Source: BOG-908 sp963751795 | Lineage (GTDB): Bacteria; Pseudomonadota; Alphaproteobacteria; Acetobacterales; Acetobacteraceae | DNA: 64,000 bases | Assembly: GCA_963751795.1 (NCBI GenBank) | Contig: CAVVVI010000002.1 | Span: 744,001 to 808,000, forward strand | Direction of reading: 5' to 3' | Shown: positions 1 through 12,605 of the stretch, piece by piece | Layout of the letters: each line of letters starts with the position of its first letter | How positions within the stretch are numbered: the stretch's first letter is position 1 | Position numbers and translations under genes: made by a program | Notes under the pieces: generated by a model | Seen by the model: only the letters and a program-made list of their open reading frames with translations | Database searches by the model: none | Told to the model about the DNA's origin: nothing

Positions 1-400
1 GCTCGACGCTGCCCATCTCGCGCAGATACATGCGGACCGGGTCGTCGGTGCGGCCGAGGCTCTCCTCATCCACATTGCCGCCGGCCTCGGTCTGCCCCTC
101 GCCTTCCTCGCTGCCCTCGGCCTTCTCGGGCTTGGCGGCGGCCTCGCCGTCCTCGTTATCCTCGTTCTCGACCACCTGCACGCCGAGCTCGCTCAGCAGC
201 GACATGATGTCTTCGATCTGCTCGCTGCTCATCTGCTCCTGCGGCAGGGCGGCGTTCAGCTCCTCGAAGGTGATGTAGCCACGCTCCTTGCCCTTCGCGA
301 TCAGCCGCTTGAAGGCGGCCGACTGCGTGTCGAGCAGCGAAGTGTCGGCATCGGCTTCCGCGGTCGCCGAATTGCCCGTCGAGGCCTGCTTGGTCGCCAT
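1..400 (-). CDS. rpoD: RNA polymerase sigma factor RpoD, N-terminal part (runs off the window)
   Basis: Housekeeping sigma-70 factor that directs RNA polymerase to vegetative promoters. Only the first ~133 codons are present. The ATG is at 398-400 and the protein begins MATKQASTGNSATAEAD. The visible part has the sigma 1.1 region (AAFKRLIAKGKERGYITFEE), then an acidic Glu/Asp-rich linker, then DDPVRMYLREMGSVE, the classic start of region 1.2. That order and the last motif are diagnostic of RpoD. It follows dnaG in the same direction, as in the macromolecular-synthesis operon of many proteobacteria. The 3' end lies outside the window. Confidence 0.95.
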   Translation of the reverse strand, partial: MATKQASTGNSATAEADADTSLLDTQSAAFKRLIAKGKERGYITFEELNAALPQEQMSSEQIEDIMSLLSELGVQVVENEDNEDGEAAAKPEKAEGSEEGEGQTEAGGNVDEESLGRTDDPVRMYLREMGSVE

Positions 401-441
401 CAGCAATCTCCGTCCAATCTGTCGTCGGTCCCAGGTCGAGC

Positions 442-532
442 GACCTGCTCTTCATCGGCGTAGGGTCGCGAGACCCGGTCTTCATCGGCGTAGGCGTGGT
501 CAGACCTGGTCTTCATCGGCGTAGGCGTCGTC
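442..532. repeat. Three-copy tandem repeat of about 30 bp across the dnaG 3' end
   Basis: The 14-base core TTCATCGGCGTAGG occurs at 451-464, 481-494 and 512-525, embedded in similar flanks (GACC-GGTC before, GTGGTC or GTCGTC after). Spacings are 30 and 31 bases. The copy at 512-525 encodes the last residues of DnaG (DAYADEDQV). The 31-base step shifts frame and supplies the stop codon at 500-502. The other two copies lie in the dnaG-rpoD gap. Confidence 0.85.
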
Positions 533-2269
533 CTCGGCATCCGGCCCGCCGGATTGCTCGCCCCGCCGCAGCCGGAACGATGCCAGGCACAACGCGTTGA
601 ACCGCGCCAGGCACGAGGCATCGTCGGGATCGGCCAGATAGGCGGCACGCGCATCCTCGACCGCCCGGTGCAATCCATCCCGGTGCATCAGGCCATAGAA
701 GTGCCACCACCCTGCCTCGGCTTGCGCAGGCTGCGCGTCGGGCCTGCCACAGGACGGTGTTTCTTCCAGGACGAGCGCCACGGCCGCTGATAATCCGAGG
801 GTGTGCAGGTGGTTGACGAGCCCCGCGGAGTCAAGCGGAGCCGAGTCGCTAAAATCCTGCGCGAAGTAGGCCAGCATGGCGTCGCGCAGCGGTTGCAGGG
901 CGGCGGGCAGGGGAAGGGAGGCGTACGCCTCCTCCAGATCATGGGCCAGGGCCGGGTGATGCAGCAGGATGGCGGTCAGCTTGCGGGCGCGGCTGGCATC
1001 GGCCGCCTCGGCCGCCGGCTCCGGCCGGCTTGCCCGCACGGCCGGCTTGGGCGCGCCCCGCCGCGTGGCGGCAAAATAGCGGTCGAGAAGGGCGCGCCGG
1101 TATTCGCTGGCCAGGCCGCGATCCTTGATGGTAGCCGCGGCCGCCTCCAGCCGCGCGCGGAAGGCGCTGCGCTGCTCCGGCGTGGCGGCCACGCTGGCGC
1201 CGCGCAACAGGTCGAACAGCGCCTCGTTCAGCGGCCGGGCCGCGGCCAGCACCGCGGTGAAGCCGGCCGGCCCGTGCTGGCGCACCAGCGTGTCGGGGTC
1301 CTCGCCGGCCGGCAGGGTGGCCAGGCTGATGCTGCGGTCTGCGGCGATGGCCGGCAGCGCCGTCTGCGCCGCGCGCGCCGCCGCCCGCCCGCCGGCCGCA
1401 TCGCCATCGAAGCACAGCACCGGGGCCGGCGAGAGGCGCCACAGCTCCTCCATCTGCTCGGCCGTCAGCGCGGTGCCCAGCGGCGCCACGGCGGCGCCGA
1501 AGCCGGCCTGATGCAGCGCGATCACGTCCATGTAGCCTTCGACCACCACCACAACCTGGCCGCGCCGCGCCGCCTCGCGCGCGAAGTTCAGGCCATACAG
1601 CGTGCGGCGCTTGGAAAAGAGCGGGGTCTCCGGCCCGTTGACGTATTTCGGCTGCCCGTCGCCCAGCGTGCGGCCGCCGAAGCTGATCATGCGGCCGGTG
1701 CGGTCGCGGATCGGAAACATGATCCGGTTGAAGAACAGCTCGCCGCGGACGGCGCCGTCCTCCCCGGCGCGCAGCAGGCCGGCCTCCAGCAGCTGGGTTT
1801 GGGTGACGTCGCCCGGCGCCAGGGCGGCCGCCAGCGCGCCGCGGCCCTCGCCAGCCCAGCCCAGGCCGAAGCGGGCGATGGTATCGTCGGCCAAGCCGCG
1901 CTGGCGCAGATAGGCAAGCGCCGCCGCGCCGCCCGGGCCGGCCAAGGCGCGGGCGTAATGCGACTGGGCGGCATCGAGCACGCCGTGCAGGTCCAGGCGC
2001 TGGCGCTCGGCCGCCTCGGCACCCGGGCTGGCGCGCGGCACGTCCAGCCCCGCTTCGCCGGCCAGTGACTGCACCGCCTCCATAAAGGCCGAGCCCTGAG
2101 TCTGCATGACGAAGCTGATGGCATCGCCATGCGCACCGCAGCCGAAGCAATGGTAGCCGTCCTCGTACACGTAGAAGCTGGGCGTCTTCTCGCCGTGAAA
2201 CGGGCAGCAGCCCTTCATCTGCCGGCCGGAGCGGGAGAGCTTGACGCGCCGGCTGACCAGGGCGGCCAA
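500..2269 (-). CDS. dnaG: DNA primase DnaG
   Basis: Synthesises RNA primers at the replication fork. The N-terminal zinc-binding domain is visible (CCPFHGEKTPSFYVY then YHCFGCGAHGD, supplying the Cys/His ligands). The TOPRIM core follows, with the acidic motif VVEGYMDVIALHQAG and CFDGDAAG, and then a C-terminal helicase-interacting region. Length (~590 aa) is normal. The start is a problem. No ATG or GTG lies between the in-frame stop of yqeY (2315-2317) and the conserved core, so the coordinate given uses TTG at 2269. Family members usually begin ~15 residues earlier (LPxxFLxELRARTPL). The sequence upstream encodes NSFLEELRARTPL in frame, preceded by LKLP in another frame. This suggests a one-base indel near 2306 or a CTG start. 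Confidence 0.93.
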   Translation of the reverse strand: MAALVSRRVKLSRSGRQMKGCCPFHGEKTPSFYVYEDGYHCFGCGAHGDAISFVMQTQGSAFMEAVQSLAGEAGLDVPRASPGAEAAERQRLDLHGVLDAAQSHYARALAGPGGAAALAYLRQRGLADDTIARFGLGWAGEGRGALAAALAPGDVTQTQLLEAGLLRAGEDGAVRGELFFNRIMFPIRDRTGRMISFGGRTLGDGQPKYVNGPETPLFSKRRTLYGLNFAREAARRGQVVVVVEGYMDVIALHQAGFGAAVAPLGTALTAEQMEELWRLSPAPVLCFDGDAAGGRAAARAAQTALPAIAADRSISLATLPAGEDPDTLVRQHGPAGFTAVLAAARPLNEALFDLLRGASVAATPEQRSAFRARLEAAAATIKDRGLASEYRRALLDRYFAATRRGAPKPAVRASRPEPAAEAADASRARKLTAILLHHPALAHDLEEAYASLPLPAALQPLRDAMLAYFAQDFSDSAPLDSAGLVNHLHTLGLSAAVALVLEETPSCGRPDAQPAQAEAGWWHFYGLMHRDGLHRAVEDARAAYLADPDDASCLARFNALCLASFRLRRGEQSGGPDAEDDAYADEDQV

Positions 2270-2314
2270 AGGCGTGCGGGCGCGCAGCTCCTCCAGGAAC
2301 GAGTTCGGGCAGCT

Positions 2315-2770
2315 TCAGGACAGGCGCGCCTTCACCAGCGGCCCGGCGCGGCTCATGTCCAGCGCCGCGCCATGCGCCGCCTTCAGGGCCGCCATCACCC
2401 GGCCCATCTCCTTGCCGCTGGTCGCCCCCGTCGCGGCCACCGCTTCGTCCACCGCGGCGATCAGCGCCGCCTCGTCCATCTGCTGCGGCAGGAACGCCTC
2501 GATCACGGCGATCTCGGCTTCTTCCTTGGCCGCCAGCTCCGGCCGGTGGCCCTGGGTGTAGAGCTCGGCCGCCTCCCGCCGCTGCTTGACCATGCCGCGC
2601 AGCATGGCGGTGATCTCGTCGTCGCTGACGGGGTCGCCGCCGCGGGGGCGGGCGGCGATGTCGGTGTCCTTCAGCTTGGCCATCATCATGCGGATGGTGG
2701 ACGTGCGGGCGGCGTCGCCGGCGCGCATGGAGGTTTTCATCTCGTCGGTGAAGCGGGTGCGGAGTGTCAT
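2315..2770 (-). CDS. GatB/YqeY domain protein
   Basis: A 151-residue protein of the YqeY family, related to the tail domain of the amidotransferase subunit GatB. The precise role of free-standing YqeY is unsettled; it is thought to be tRNA- or amidotransferase-related. The sequence MTLRTRFTDEMKTSMRAGD, followed by R-MMMAKLKDTDIAAR and FLPQQMDEAAL, is typical. The ATG at 2768-2770 is chosen because residues further upstream are low-complexity and not family-like. It lies directly upstream of dnaG and rpoD in the same direction, an order common in Alphaproteobacteria. Its stop codon is in the same reading frame as dnaG. Confidence 0.9.
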   Translation of the reverse strand: MTLRTRFTDEMKTSMRAGDAARTSTIRMMMAKLKDTDIAARPRGGDPVSDDEITAMLRGMVKQRREAAELYTQGHRPELAAKEEAEIAVIEAFLPQQMDEAALIAAVDEAVAATGATSGKEMGRVMAALKAAHGAALDMSRAGPLVKARLS

Positions 2771-2805
2771 CCCGGGGTTATAGCGCGGGGGTTTCGGGCT
2801 AGGTA

Positions 2806-2849
2806 AGGAAGGCCTTCTTTTTTGCAAAAAAGAAGCAAAAAACTCTTTT
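2806..2849. repeat. A/T-rich intergenic repeat (copy of the 40294-40466 element)
   Basis: An oligo-T/oligo-A run sits in the divergent gap between yqeY and the NDUFA9-like gene, with core AGGAAGGCCTTCTTTTTT then GCAAAAAAGAAGCAAAAAAC. It contrasts sharply with the GC-rich surroundings and matches both arms of the larger inverted element between trpB and trpA. CTTCTTTTTTGCAAAAAAGAAG is self-complementary and can form a hairpin, so it may act as a terminator. A shorter remnant (GAAAAAAGAAGCCCTTGCG) lies near 10600. Confidence 0.75.
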
Positions 2850-2918
2850 CCGGCTGTCGCGCGCTAGGCCTGCGCCACCCGTCAGCGAAGCCTTGCCTTT
2901 TCTCCTGGAGCCAAATCG

Positions 2919-3869
2919 ATGGAATCACGCAGCACAGCCACCGTCATAGGCGGCTCCGGCTTCCTCGGCCGCTACATCGTCAAGCGCCTGGCCGCTGCCA
3001 GCCACGTGGTGCGCGTGGCGGTGCGGGATCCGGAAACCGCCATGTCGCTGCGCCCGATGGGCCGGGTCGGCCAGGTGGTGCCGCTGTACGCCAACATCAC
3101 GGCTGACGGCACGCTGGCGCGCGCCATCGAGGGTGCCGACATCGTGGTGAACCTCGTGGGCATCCTGGCCGAGCGCCGCGCCGGCGACTTCGCCGCCATC
3201 CAGGCCGAGGGTGCGGGACGGGTGGCGCGCCTGGCGGCCGCCGCCGGCGTCAAGCGCCTGGTGCACGTCTCGGCCATCGGCGCCGATGCCGGCAGCCCTT
3301 CGGCCTATGCGCGCAGCAAGGCGCAGGGCGAGGCGCTGGTGCGCGAGCATTTCCCCACCGCCACCATCCTGCGGCCCTCGCTGGTGTTCGGGCCGGAGGA
3401 CCAGTTTTTCAACCGCTTCGCTTCGCTGGCGATGATCAGCCCGATCATGCCGGTGATCGCCGGCGCCAGCCGGTTCCAGCCGGTGTTCGTGGGCGACGTG
3501 GCCGATGCAGTGATGGAGGCGGTCAGCCGGCCCGACGCCTGGGGCCAGCTCTACGAACTGGGCGGGCCGCGCGTGATGACGTTCCGCGAAATCCTGGGCT
3601 GGATCCTGGCGCAGACCGGCCGCCATCGCCCCCTGGTGAGCATGCCGGATGCCGCGGCGCGGCTGATGGCCCGCATCCCATTCAGCGGGCTGACCACGGA
3701 CCAGCTGCTGATGCTGCAGCGCGACAACGTCGCCGACCCGGCCAGGCCCGGCCTGGCGGCGCTGGGCGTGCAGGCAACGCCGATCGAGTTGGTGGTGCCG
3801 GCTTATCTGGCGCGGTTTCGGAAGGGCGGGCTACGGGCCGGCGAGCCGATGAGCCCGGAACGGCCCTAA
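2919..3869 (+). CDS. Complex I NDUFA9-family NAD(P)-binding protein
   Basis: A 316-residue atypical short-chain dehydrogenase of the family annotated as complex I NDUFA9-like. The N-terminal Rossmann motif is clear (TVIGGSGFLGRYIVKRLA). It is followed by an SDR-like core (VKRLVHVSAIGA, SAYARSKAQGEALV) and the conserved RPSLVFGPEDQFFNRFA. The Tyr-x3-Lys pair lies in YARSK. In Alphaproteobacteria these proteins are proposed complex I assembly or ubiquinone-related factors, but the bacterial function is not established. It is divergent from yqeY. The ATG at 2919 gives the Rossmann strand right at the N-terminus. Confidence 0.85.
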   Translation: MESRSTATVIGGSGFLGRYIVKRLAAASHVVRVAVRDPETAMSLRPMGRVGQVVPLYANITADGTLARAIEGADIVVNLVGILAERRAGDFAAIQAEGAGRVARLAAAAGVKRLVHVSAIGADAGSPSAYARSKAQGEALVREHFPTATILRPSLVFGPEDQFFNRFASLAMISPIMPVIAGASRFQPVFVGDVADAVMEAVSRPDAWGQLYELGGPRVMTFREILGWILAQTGRHRPLVSMPDAAARLMARIPFSGLTTDQLLMLQRDNVADPARPGLAALGVQATPIELVVPAYLARFRKGGLRAGEPMSPERP

Positions 3870-4049
3870 TCCATCAGCCGGGGATACGCGCCAGGCTGCC
3901 GAACCGAGGTAGCAGACGCTTATAGGGCAGGATTGCTGCTGCGTAGGCGATTCGTGTCTCGCGTTTGTGGCTGGCCATGCGTAAAGGTTCACGGAAGAGC
4001 CGCAGGTGTTCCGTCCGGGAACGCCACGGTATCCGCCGGACCCCCACCC

Positions 4050-5492
4050 ATGACCGATCGCATGCTGCAATTCACCCATTTGGACCAGCAGCCGCCGGAG
4101 AAGCGCGCAGTGGCACTGCGCCAGCAGGATTTCCGCGAGATCTACCGGGATTTCGCCGTTCCGCAGGCGCAGGCCCAATCCAGCCGCTGCAGCCAATGCG
4201 GTGTGCCGTTCTGTTCCGTCCATTGCCCGCTGAACAACAACATCCCGGACTGGCTGAAGCTGACCGCCGAGGGGCGGCTGGACGAGGCCTACGAGGTGAG
4301 TGCGGCGACCAACAACATGCCGGAGATCTGCGGCCGCATCTGCCCGCAGGACCGGCTGTGCGAGGGCAATTGCGTCATCGAGCGCGGCTTCGAGAGCGTG
4401 ACCATCGGCGCCGTCGAGCGGTTCGTCACCGACCATGCCTTCGCGCAGGGCTGGGTGAAGCCGGTATCGCCGCGGGTGGAGCTGGCCCAATCGGTGGGCG
4501 TGGTGGGCGCCGGGCCGGGCGGCATGGCGGCGGCCGAGGAGCTGCGCCGACGCGGCTACCAGGTGCACGTGTACGATCGGCACGATCGGGTGGGCGGGTT
4601 GATGATGTACGGCATCCCCGGCTTCAAGCTGGAAAAAGAGGTGGTGACGCGCCGCTGGCGGCTGCTCGAGCAGGGCGGCATCGTTTTTCACCTCAACATC
4701 GAAGTGGGGCGCGACGTGTCGTTTGCCGAGCTGCGCGCCCGGCACGATGCGGTGCTGCTGGCCACCGGCGTGTACCAGGCGCGCGACATCGGCGGGCCGG
4801 GCAGCGGCCTGCCGGGGATCGTGCCGGCGCTGGATTTCCTCATCGCGTCCAACCGCAAGGGGCTGGGCGACGCGGTGCCGGCTTTCGACAGCGGCGTGCT
4901 GGATGCGCGCGGCAAGCATGTGGTGGTGATCGGCGGCGGCGACACCGCCATGGATTGCGTGCGCACCTCGGTGCGGCAGGGTGCCGCCTCGGTGAGCTGC
5001 CTGTATCGGCGCGACCGGGCCAACATGCCCGGCAGCCTGCGCGAGGTGCGCAATGCCGAGGAGGAGGGCGTGCGCTTCGTCTGGCTGTCTGCCCCCGAGG
5101 CGTTCCTGGGCGACAACCACGTGAGCGCGGTGCGCGCCGTGAGCATGCGGCTGGGGCTGCCCGATGCCAGCGGCCGGCAATCGGTGGAACTGGTGGATGG
5201 CAGCCATTTCAGCCTGCAGGCCGACCTGGTGATCAAGGCGCTGGGCTTCGACCCGGAGGATCTGCCGGGGCTGTGGGGTGCCGACGGGCTTGAGGTGACG
5301 AAATGGGGCACGCTGAAGGTGAACCAGACCTCGTTCCAGACCTCGCTGCCCGGCGTGTTCGCGGCCGGCGACATCGTGCGCGGCGCCAGCCTGGTGGTGT
5401 GGGCGATCCGCGACGGGCGCGACGCCGCGGCGCGCATCCACGCCTATTTGCAGCCAGCCGCCCGCGCGGCGCTGGCGATCGCGGCGGAGTGA
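4050..5492 (+). CDS. gltD: Glutamate synthase [NADPH] small (beta) subunit
   Basis: Oxidises NADPH and passes electrons through FAD and iron-sulfur clusters to the large subunit for glutamate synthesis from 2-oxoglutarate and glutamine. About 480 residues. Cysteine clusters near residues 46-56 (CSQCGVPFCSVHCP) and 93-107 (CGRICPQDRLCEGNC) match the two [4Fe-4S] sites. A FAD Rossmann motif (VGVVGAGPGGMAAAEEL) lies near 150 and an NADPH motif (VVVIGGGDTAMDC) near 291. The C-terminal GVFAAGDIVRGASLVVWAI is standard. ATG 4050 is preferred over an upstream extension that lacks family similarity. It forms an operon with the DUF2059 gene and gltB. Confidence 0.96.
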   Translation: MTDRMLQFTHLDQQPPEKRAVALRQQDFREIYRDFAVPQAQAQSSRCSQCGVPFCSVHCPLNNNIPDWLKLTAEGRLDEAYEVSAATNNMPEICGRICPQDRLCEGNCVIERGFESVTIGAVERFVTDHAFAQGWVKPVSPRVELAQSVGVVGAGPGGMAAAEELRRRGYQVHVYDRHDRVGGLMMYGIPGFKLEKEVVTRRWRLLEQGGIVFHLNIEVGRDVSFAELRARHDAVLLATGVYQARDIGGPGSGLPGIVPALDFLIASNRKGLGDAVPAFDSGVLDARGKHVVVIGGGDTAMDCVRTSVRQGAASVSCLYRRDRANMPGSLREVRNAEEEGVRFVWLSAPEAFLGDNHVSAVRAVSMRLGLPDASGRQSVELVDGSHFSLQADLVIKALGFDPEDLPGLWGADGLEVTKWGTLKVNQTSFQTSLPGVFAAGDIVRGASLVVWAIRDGRDAAARIHAYLQPAARAALAIAAE

Positions 5493-5494
5493 CC

Positions 5495-6021
5495 ATGATG
5501 CAGCATTATCGCGCCAGGCTGCTGCTGGCCGCCTTCCTTGCTGTGCCGCTGGCTGCGGCATCCGGCCAGGACCGTGCGCCGGCCCCCACTATCGTAGCCG
5601 TGCCCACGCCGCAGCGTTTCGAAGCCGCACAGGCCGCGCGCGCAGCAATGGGCGGCGACCGCACCATCGCCAGGATTTTCGACGCGATGCGGACGCGGCT
5701 GGTCGCCATCATGGCGCAGAAAGGCCACGTGACGTCCGAGAAGGCGGCCACGATCTGCGACACCATCCTGATGCCGGCCATGAAGGCGCATCTGCCGGAG
5801 CTGGGCAACGAGATTGCCAATATCTACGCGCGCGACTTCACCATCGACGAGCTGCACCAGCTGGCGGCGTTCTATGATTCGCCGCTCGGCCAGAAGGTGA
5901 TCGAGACGCTGCCTGGATTGACGATGGAGATGTCAGCGGCCGGGCACGACTGGGCCGCCCGCGTCGCCCGGCAGGCTATTCAGGAACACCAGCAGGCGCT
6001 GCGCGAAAAGGGGATCAGCCT

Positions 6022-6025
<4 letters not shown>
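5495..6025 (+). CDS. DUF2059 domain protein, predicted exported
   Basis: A 176-residue protein with a short hydrophobic leader (RLLLAAFLAVPLAAASG), suggesting a signal peptide and a periplasmic location. The mature part carries the DUF2059 signature: YARDFTIDELHQLAAFYDSPLGQKVIETLPGL. DUF2059 has no assigned biochemical activity. The gene begins 2 bases after gltD and overlaps gltB by 4 bases (GTGA), so it is translationally coupled inside the glutamate synthase operon, an unusual insertion. Two adjacent ATG codons (5495, 5498) are possible starts. Confidence 0.87.
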
Positions 6026-10545
<4,520 letters not shown>

Positions 10546-10645
10546 GAGGCGAGCGGAAGTGCTGCGCGTGATGCTGCACAAGTTCGCCGTTTGGCGAAAA
10601 AAGAAGCCCTTGCGTCCTCTCCCTGCACTGCCCTAACGCACCGCC

Positions 10646-11314
10646 ATGCGCGTCCTCTACCATCTCCCGCTCTCGCCCTTCGCCCGCAAGATCCGCCTGG
10701 TGCTCTCCGAGCGCCGGCTGCCGTTCGAGCTGAAGATCGAGCGCGTGTGGGAGCGCCGGCCGGAGTTCCTGGCGATGAACGCCGCCGGCACCGTGCCCGT
10801 GCTGGTGGAGGATCACGGCCTGGTCATCCCCGACAGCGGCGTGATCTGCGAATATCTGGAGCAGGCCTACCCCGACACCCCCATGCTGGGCCGCACGCTG
10901 GGCGAGGGCGTGGAAATCCGCCGCCTGGTCGCCTGGTTCGACGGCAAGTTCGCCAGCGAAGTGACGCGCAACCTGCTGGGCGAGAAGCAGATGAAGCGCC
11001 TGTTCGGCCGCGGCAATCCGGATGTGCAGCTGATCCGCGCCGGCTACACCAATCTGCGCAGCCACCTCGAATATATCGGCTGGCTCGCCGAACAGCGCCG
11101 CTGGCTGGCCGGCAACGAGCTGAGCCTGGCCGATTTTGCTGCCGCCGGCCACCTCTCGGCGCTGGATTTCACGGGCGAGGTCGATTGGTCCATCAGCCCG
11201 GCGGCGCGCGACTGGTACTCGCGCATGAAGTCGCGGCCGAGCTTCCGGCCGCTGCTGGCCGACCGGGTAGCCGGGGTGGATCCGCCGGTGCACTACGCCG
11301 ACCTGGATTTCTAG
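10646..11314 (+). CDS. Glutathione S-transferase family protein
   Basis: 222 residues. An N-terminal thioredoxin-like domain (LYHLPLSPFARKIRLVLSE, with Ser and Pro at the usual active-site position; VPVLVEDHGLVIPDSGVICEYLE is the glutathione-contacting region) is followed by an all-helical C-terminal domain (WLAGNELSLADFAAAGHLSALDF). This is the FtsZ-interacting/stringent-starvation-like or generic GST fold. Substrate specificity cannot be read from sequence. It stands 100 bases downstream of gltB and is probably transcribed on its own. Confidence 0.88.
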   Translation: MRVLYHLPLSPFARKIRLVLSERRLPFELKIERVWERRPEFLAMNAAGTVPVLVEDHGLVIPDSGVICEYLEQAYPDTPMLGRTLGEGVEIRRLVAWFDGKFASEVTRNLLGEKQMKRLFGRGNPDVQLIRAGYTNLRSHLEYIGWLAEQRRWLAGNELSLADFAAAGHLSALDFTGEVDWSISPAARDWYSRMKSRPSFRPLLADRVAGVDPPVHYADLDF

Positions 11315-11422
11315 GCCGCCCGCCCGCCGGCCGCGCCTGGCAGAGTGCCGTGCGCCGCGGTTCTGGCCGTCCGAAGCGCCACCGGCTTCCTTTCCCCGCC
11401 TGAACAGGGTAGTCAACCCAGC

Positions 11423-11653
11423 ATGTCGGACACCATTTCCGGCCTCTCCTTCGAGGACGCCCTGGCCGAACTGGAGCGCATCGTGCGCGGGCTGGAAGGC
11501 GGGCAGCAGAAGCTGGAGGACGCCATCACCTGCTACGAGCGGGGCACCAAGCTGCGCCGCCACTGCGAATCCAAGCTCGCCGAGGCCGAGGCGCGCGTGC
11601 AGGCCATCGTCGAACGCTCCGATGGCACGCTGGCGCTGAAGGCTGTCGAATGA
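11423..11653 (+). CDS. xseB: Exodeoxyribonuclease VII small subunit
   Basis: 76 residues, typical for XseB. The family core LSFEDALAELERIVRGLEGG and the helical tail LEDAITCYERGTKLRRHCES-KLAEAEARV are plain. XseB partners XseA (not in the window) in single-strand-specific DNA degradation. Start ATG 11423 is chosen over an upstream in-frame start because family members begin a few residues before SFEDALAELE. It overlaps ispA by 4 bases (ATGA); xseB-ispA-dxs is a widely conserved order. Confidence 0.95.
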   Translation: MSDTISGLSFEDALAELERIVRGLEGGQQKLEDAITCYERGTKLRRHCESKLAEAEARVQAIVERSDGTLALKAVE

Positions 11654-12579
11654 CCACCGACAGCATGGATGTGGGGCTGCACGGCGCGCCGGACACAGGG
11701 CTGATGGCCGCGCTGGCCGACCGCGCGGCCGAGGTGGAAGCCAGCCTGGACGTGCTGCTGCCCCTGGAAGCAGGGCTGGAAGCGCGGCTGATCGAGGCGA
11801 TGCGCTACGCGGCGCTGGGCGGCGGCAAGCGCCTGCGCGGCTTCCTGGTGATGGAGGTGGCGAGCCTGTTCAAGGTGGCGCCCGCCTGCGCCGCCCGCGT
11901 CGCGGCCTCGGTGGAGATGCTGCACGCCTACTCGCTGATCCATGACGACCTGCCGGCGATGGACGACGACGATCTGCGCCGCGGCAAGCCCAGCACCCAT
12001 CGCGCCTTCGACGAGGCGACCGCCATCCTGGCCGGCGACGCCCTGCAGGCGCGGGCCTTCGAGGTGCTGGCCGAGCCCGACACCCATTCGGACCCCGCGG
12101 CGCGTTGCGAGCTGGTATGCGCGCTCGGCCTGGCCGCCGGCGCGCGCGGCATGGCGGGCGGGCAGATGATCGACATGGAGGCCGAAGGCCAGACGCTGAG
12201 CATTAGCGAGGTCTCGCGGCTGCATGCGCTGAAAACCGGCCGGCTGATCCAGTATGCCGCCGAAGCCGGGGCCATCCTGGGCCGGGCGCCCTGGCAGGTG
12301 CGCACCCAGATCGCCGCCTATGGCCGCGACATCGGCAGCGCCTTCCAGATCGCCGACGACGTGTTGGATGCGGTGGGCAGTGCCGAGCAGATCGGCAAGA
12401 CCGCCGGCAAGGACCAGGCTGCCGGAAAAGCCACAGTTGTATCAATTTTAGGGGTCGAGCGCGCCGAAGCGCAGGCCCGGATGTTGTGTGAGCAATCGAA
12501 GGCCCATCTAGAGCAGTTCGGGCCTGAGGCGGACAGGCTGCGCGCGCTCGCCACCTGGGTCGTGGCCCGCCGCAACTGA
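11650..12579 (+). CDS. ispA: Farnesyl diphosphate synthase (polyprenyl synthetase)
   Basis: Condenses isopentenyl diphosphate with allylic diphosphates, giving mainly farnesyl diphosphate, the precursor of squalene, hopanoids and ubiquinone. 309 residues. The first aspartate-rich motif is DDLPAMDDDDLRRGKP (about residues 99-114) and the second is DDVLDAVGSAEQIGKTAGKD (about 236-255). The GGKRLR motif is near residue 57. Product length cannot be proved, but the xseB-ispA-dxs context supports FPP synthase. Confidence 0.94.
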   Translation: MTTDSMDVGLHGAPDTGLMAALADRAAEVEASLDVLLPLEAGLEARLIEAMRYAALGGGKRLRGFLVMEVASLFKVAPACAARVAASVEMLHAYSLIHDDLPAMDDDDLRRGKPSTHRAFDEATAILAGDALQARAFEVLAEPDTHSDPAARCELVCALGLAAGARGMAGGQMIDMEAEGQTLSISEVSRLHALKTGRLIQYAAEAGAILGRAPWQVRTQIAAYGRDIGSAFQIADDVLDAVGSAEQIGKTAGKDQAAGKATVVSILGVERAEAQARMLCEQSKAHLEQFGPEADRLRALATWVVARRN

Positions 12580-12605
12580 ACGTTGAGGGAGTTGGAACGT
12601 CTATC

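Noticed and set aside
803..2068. Long open stretch antisense to dnaG
   Set aside because: Arg/Gly/Gln-rich composition with no motif; an expected by-product of high GC on the strand opposite a real gene.
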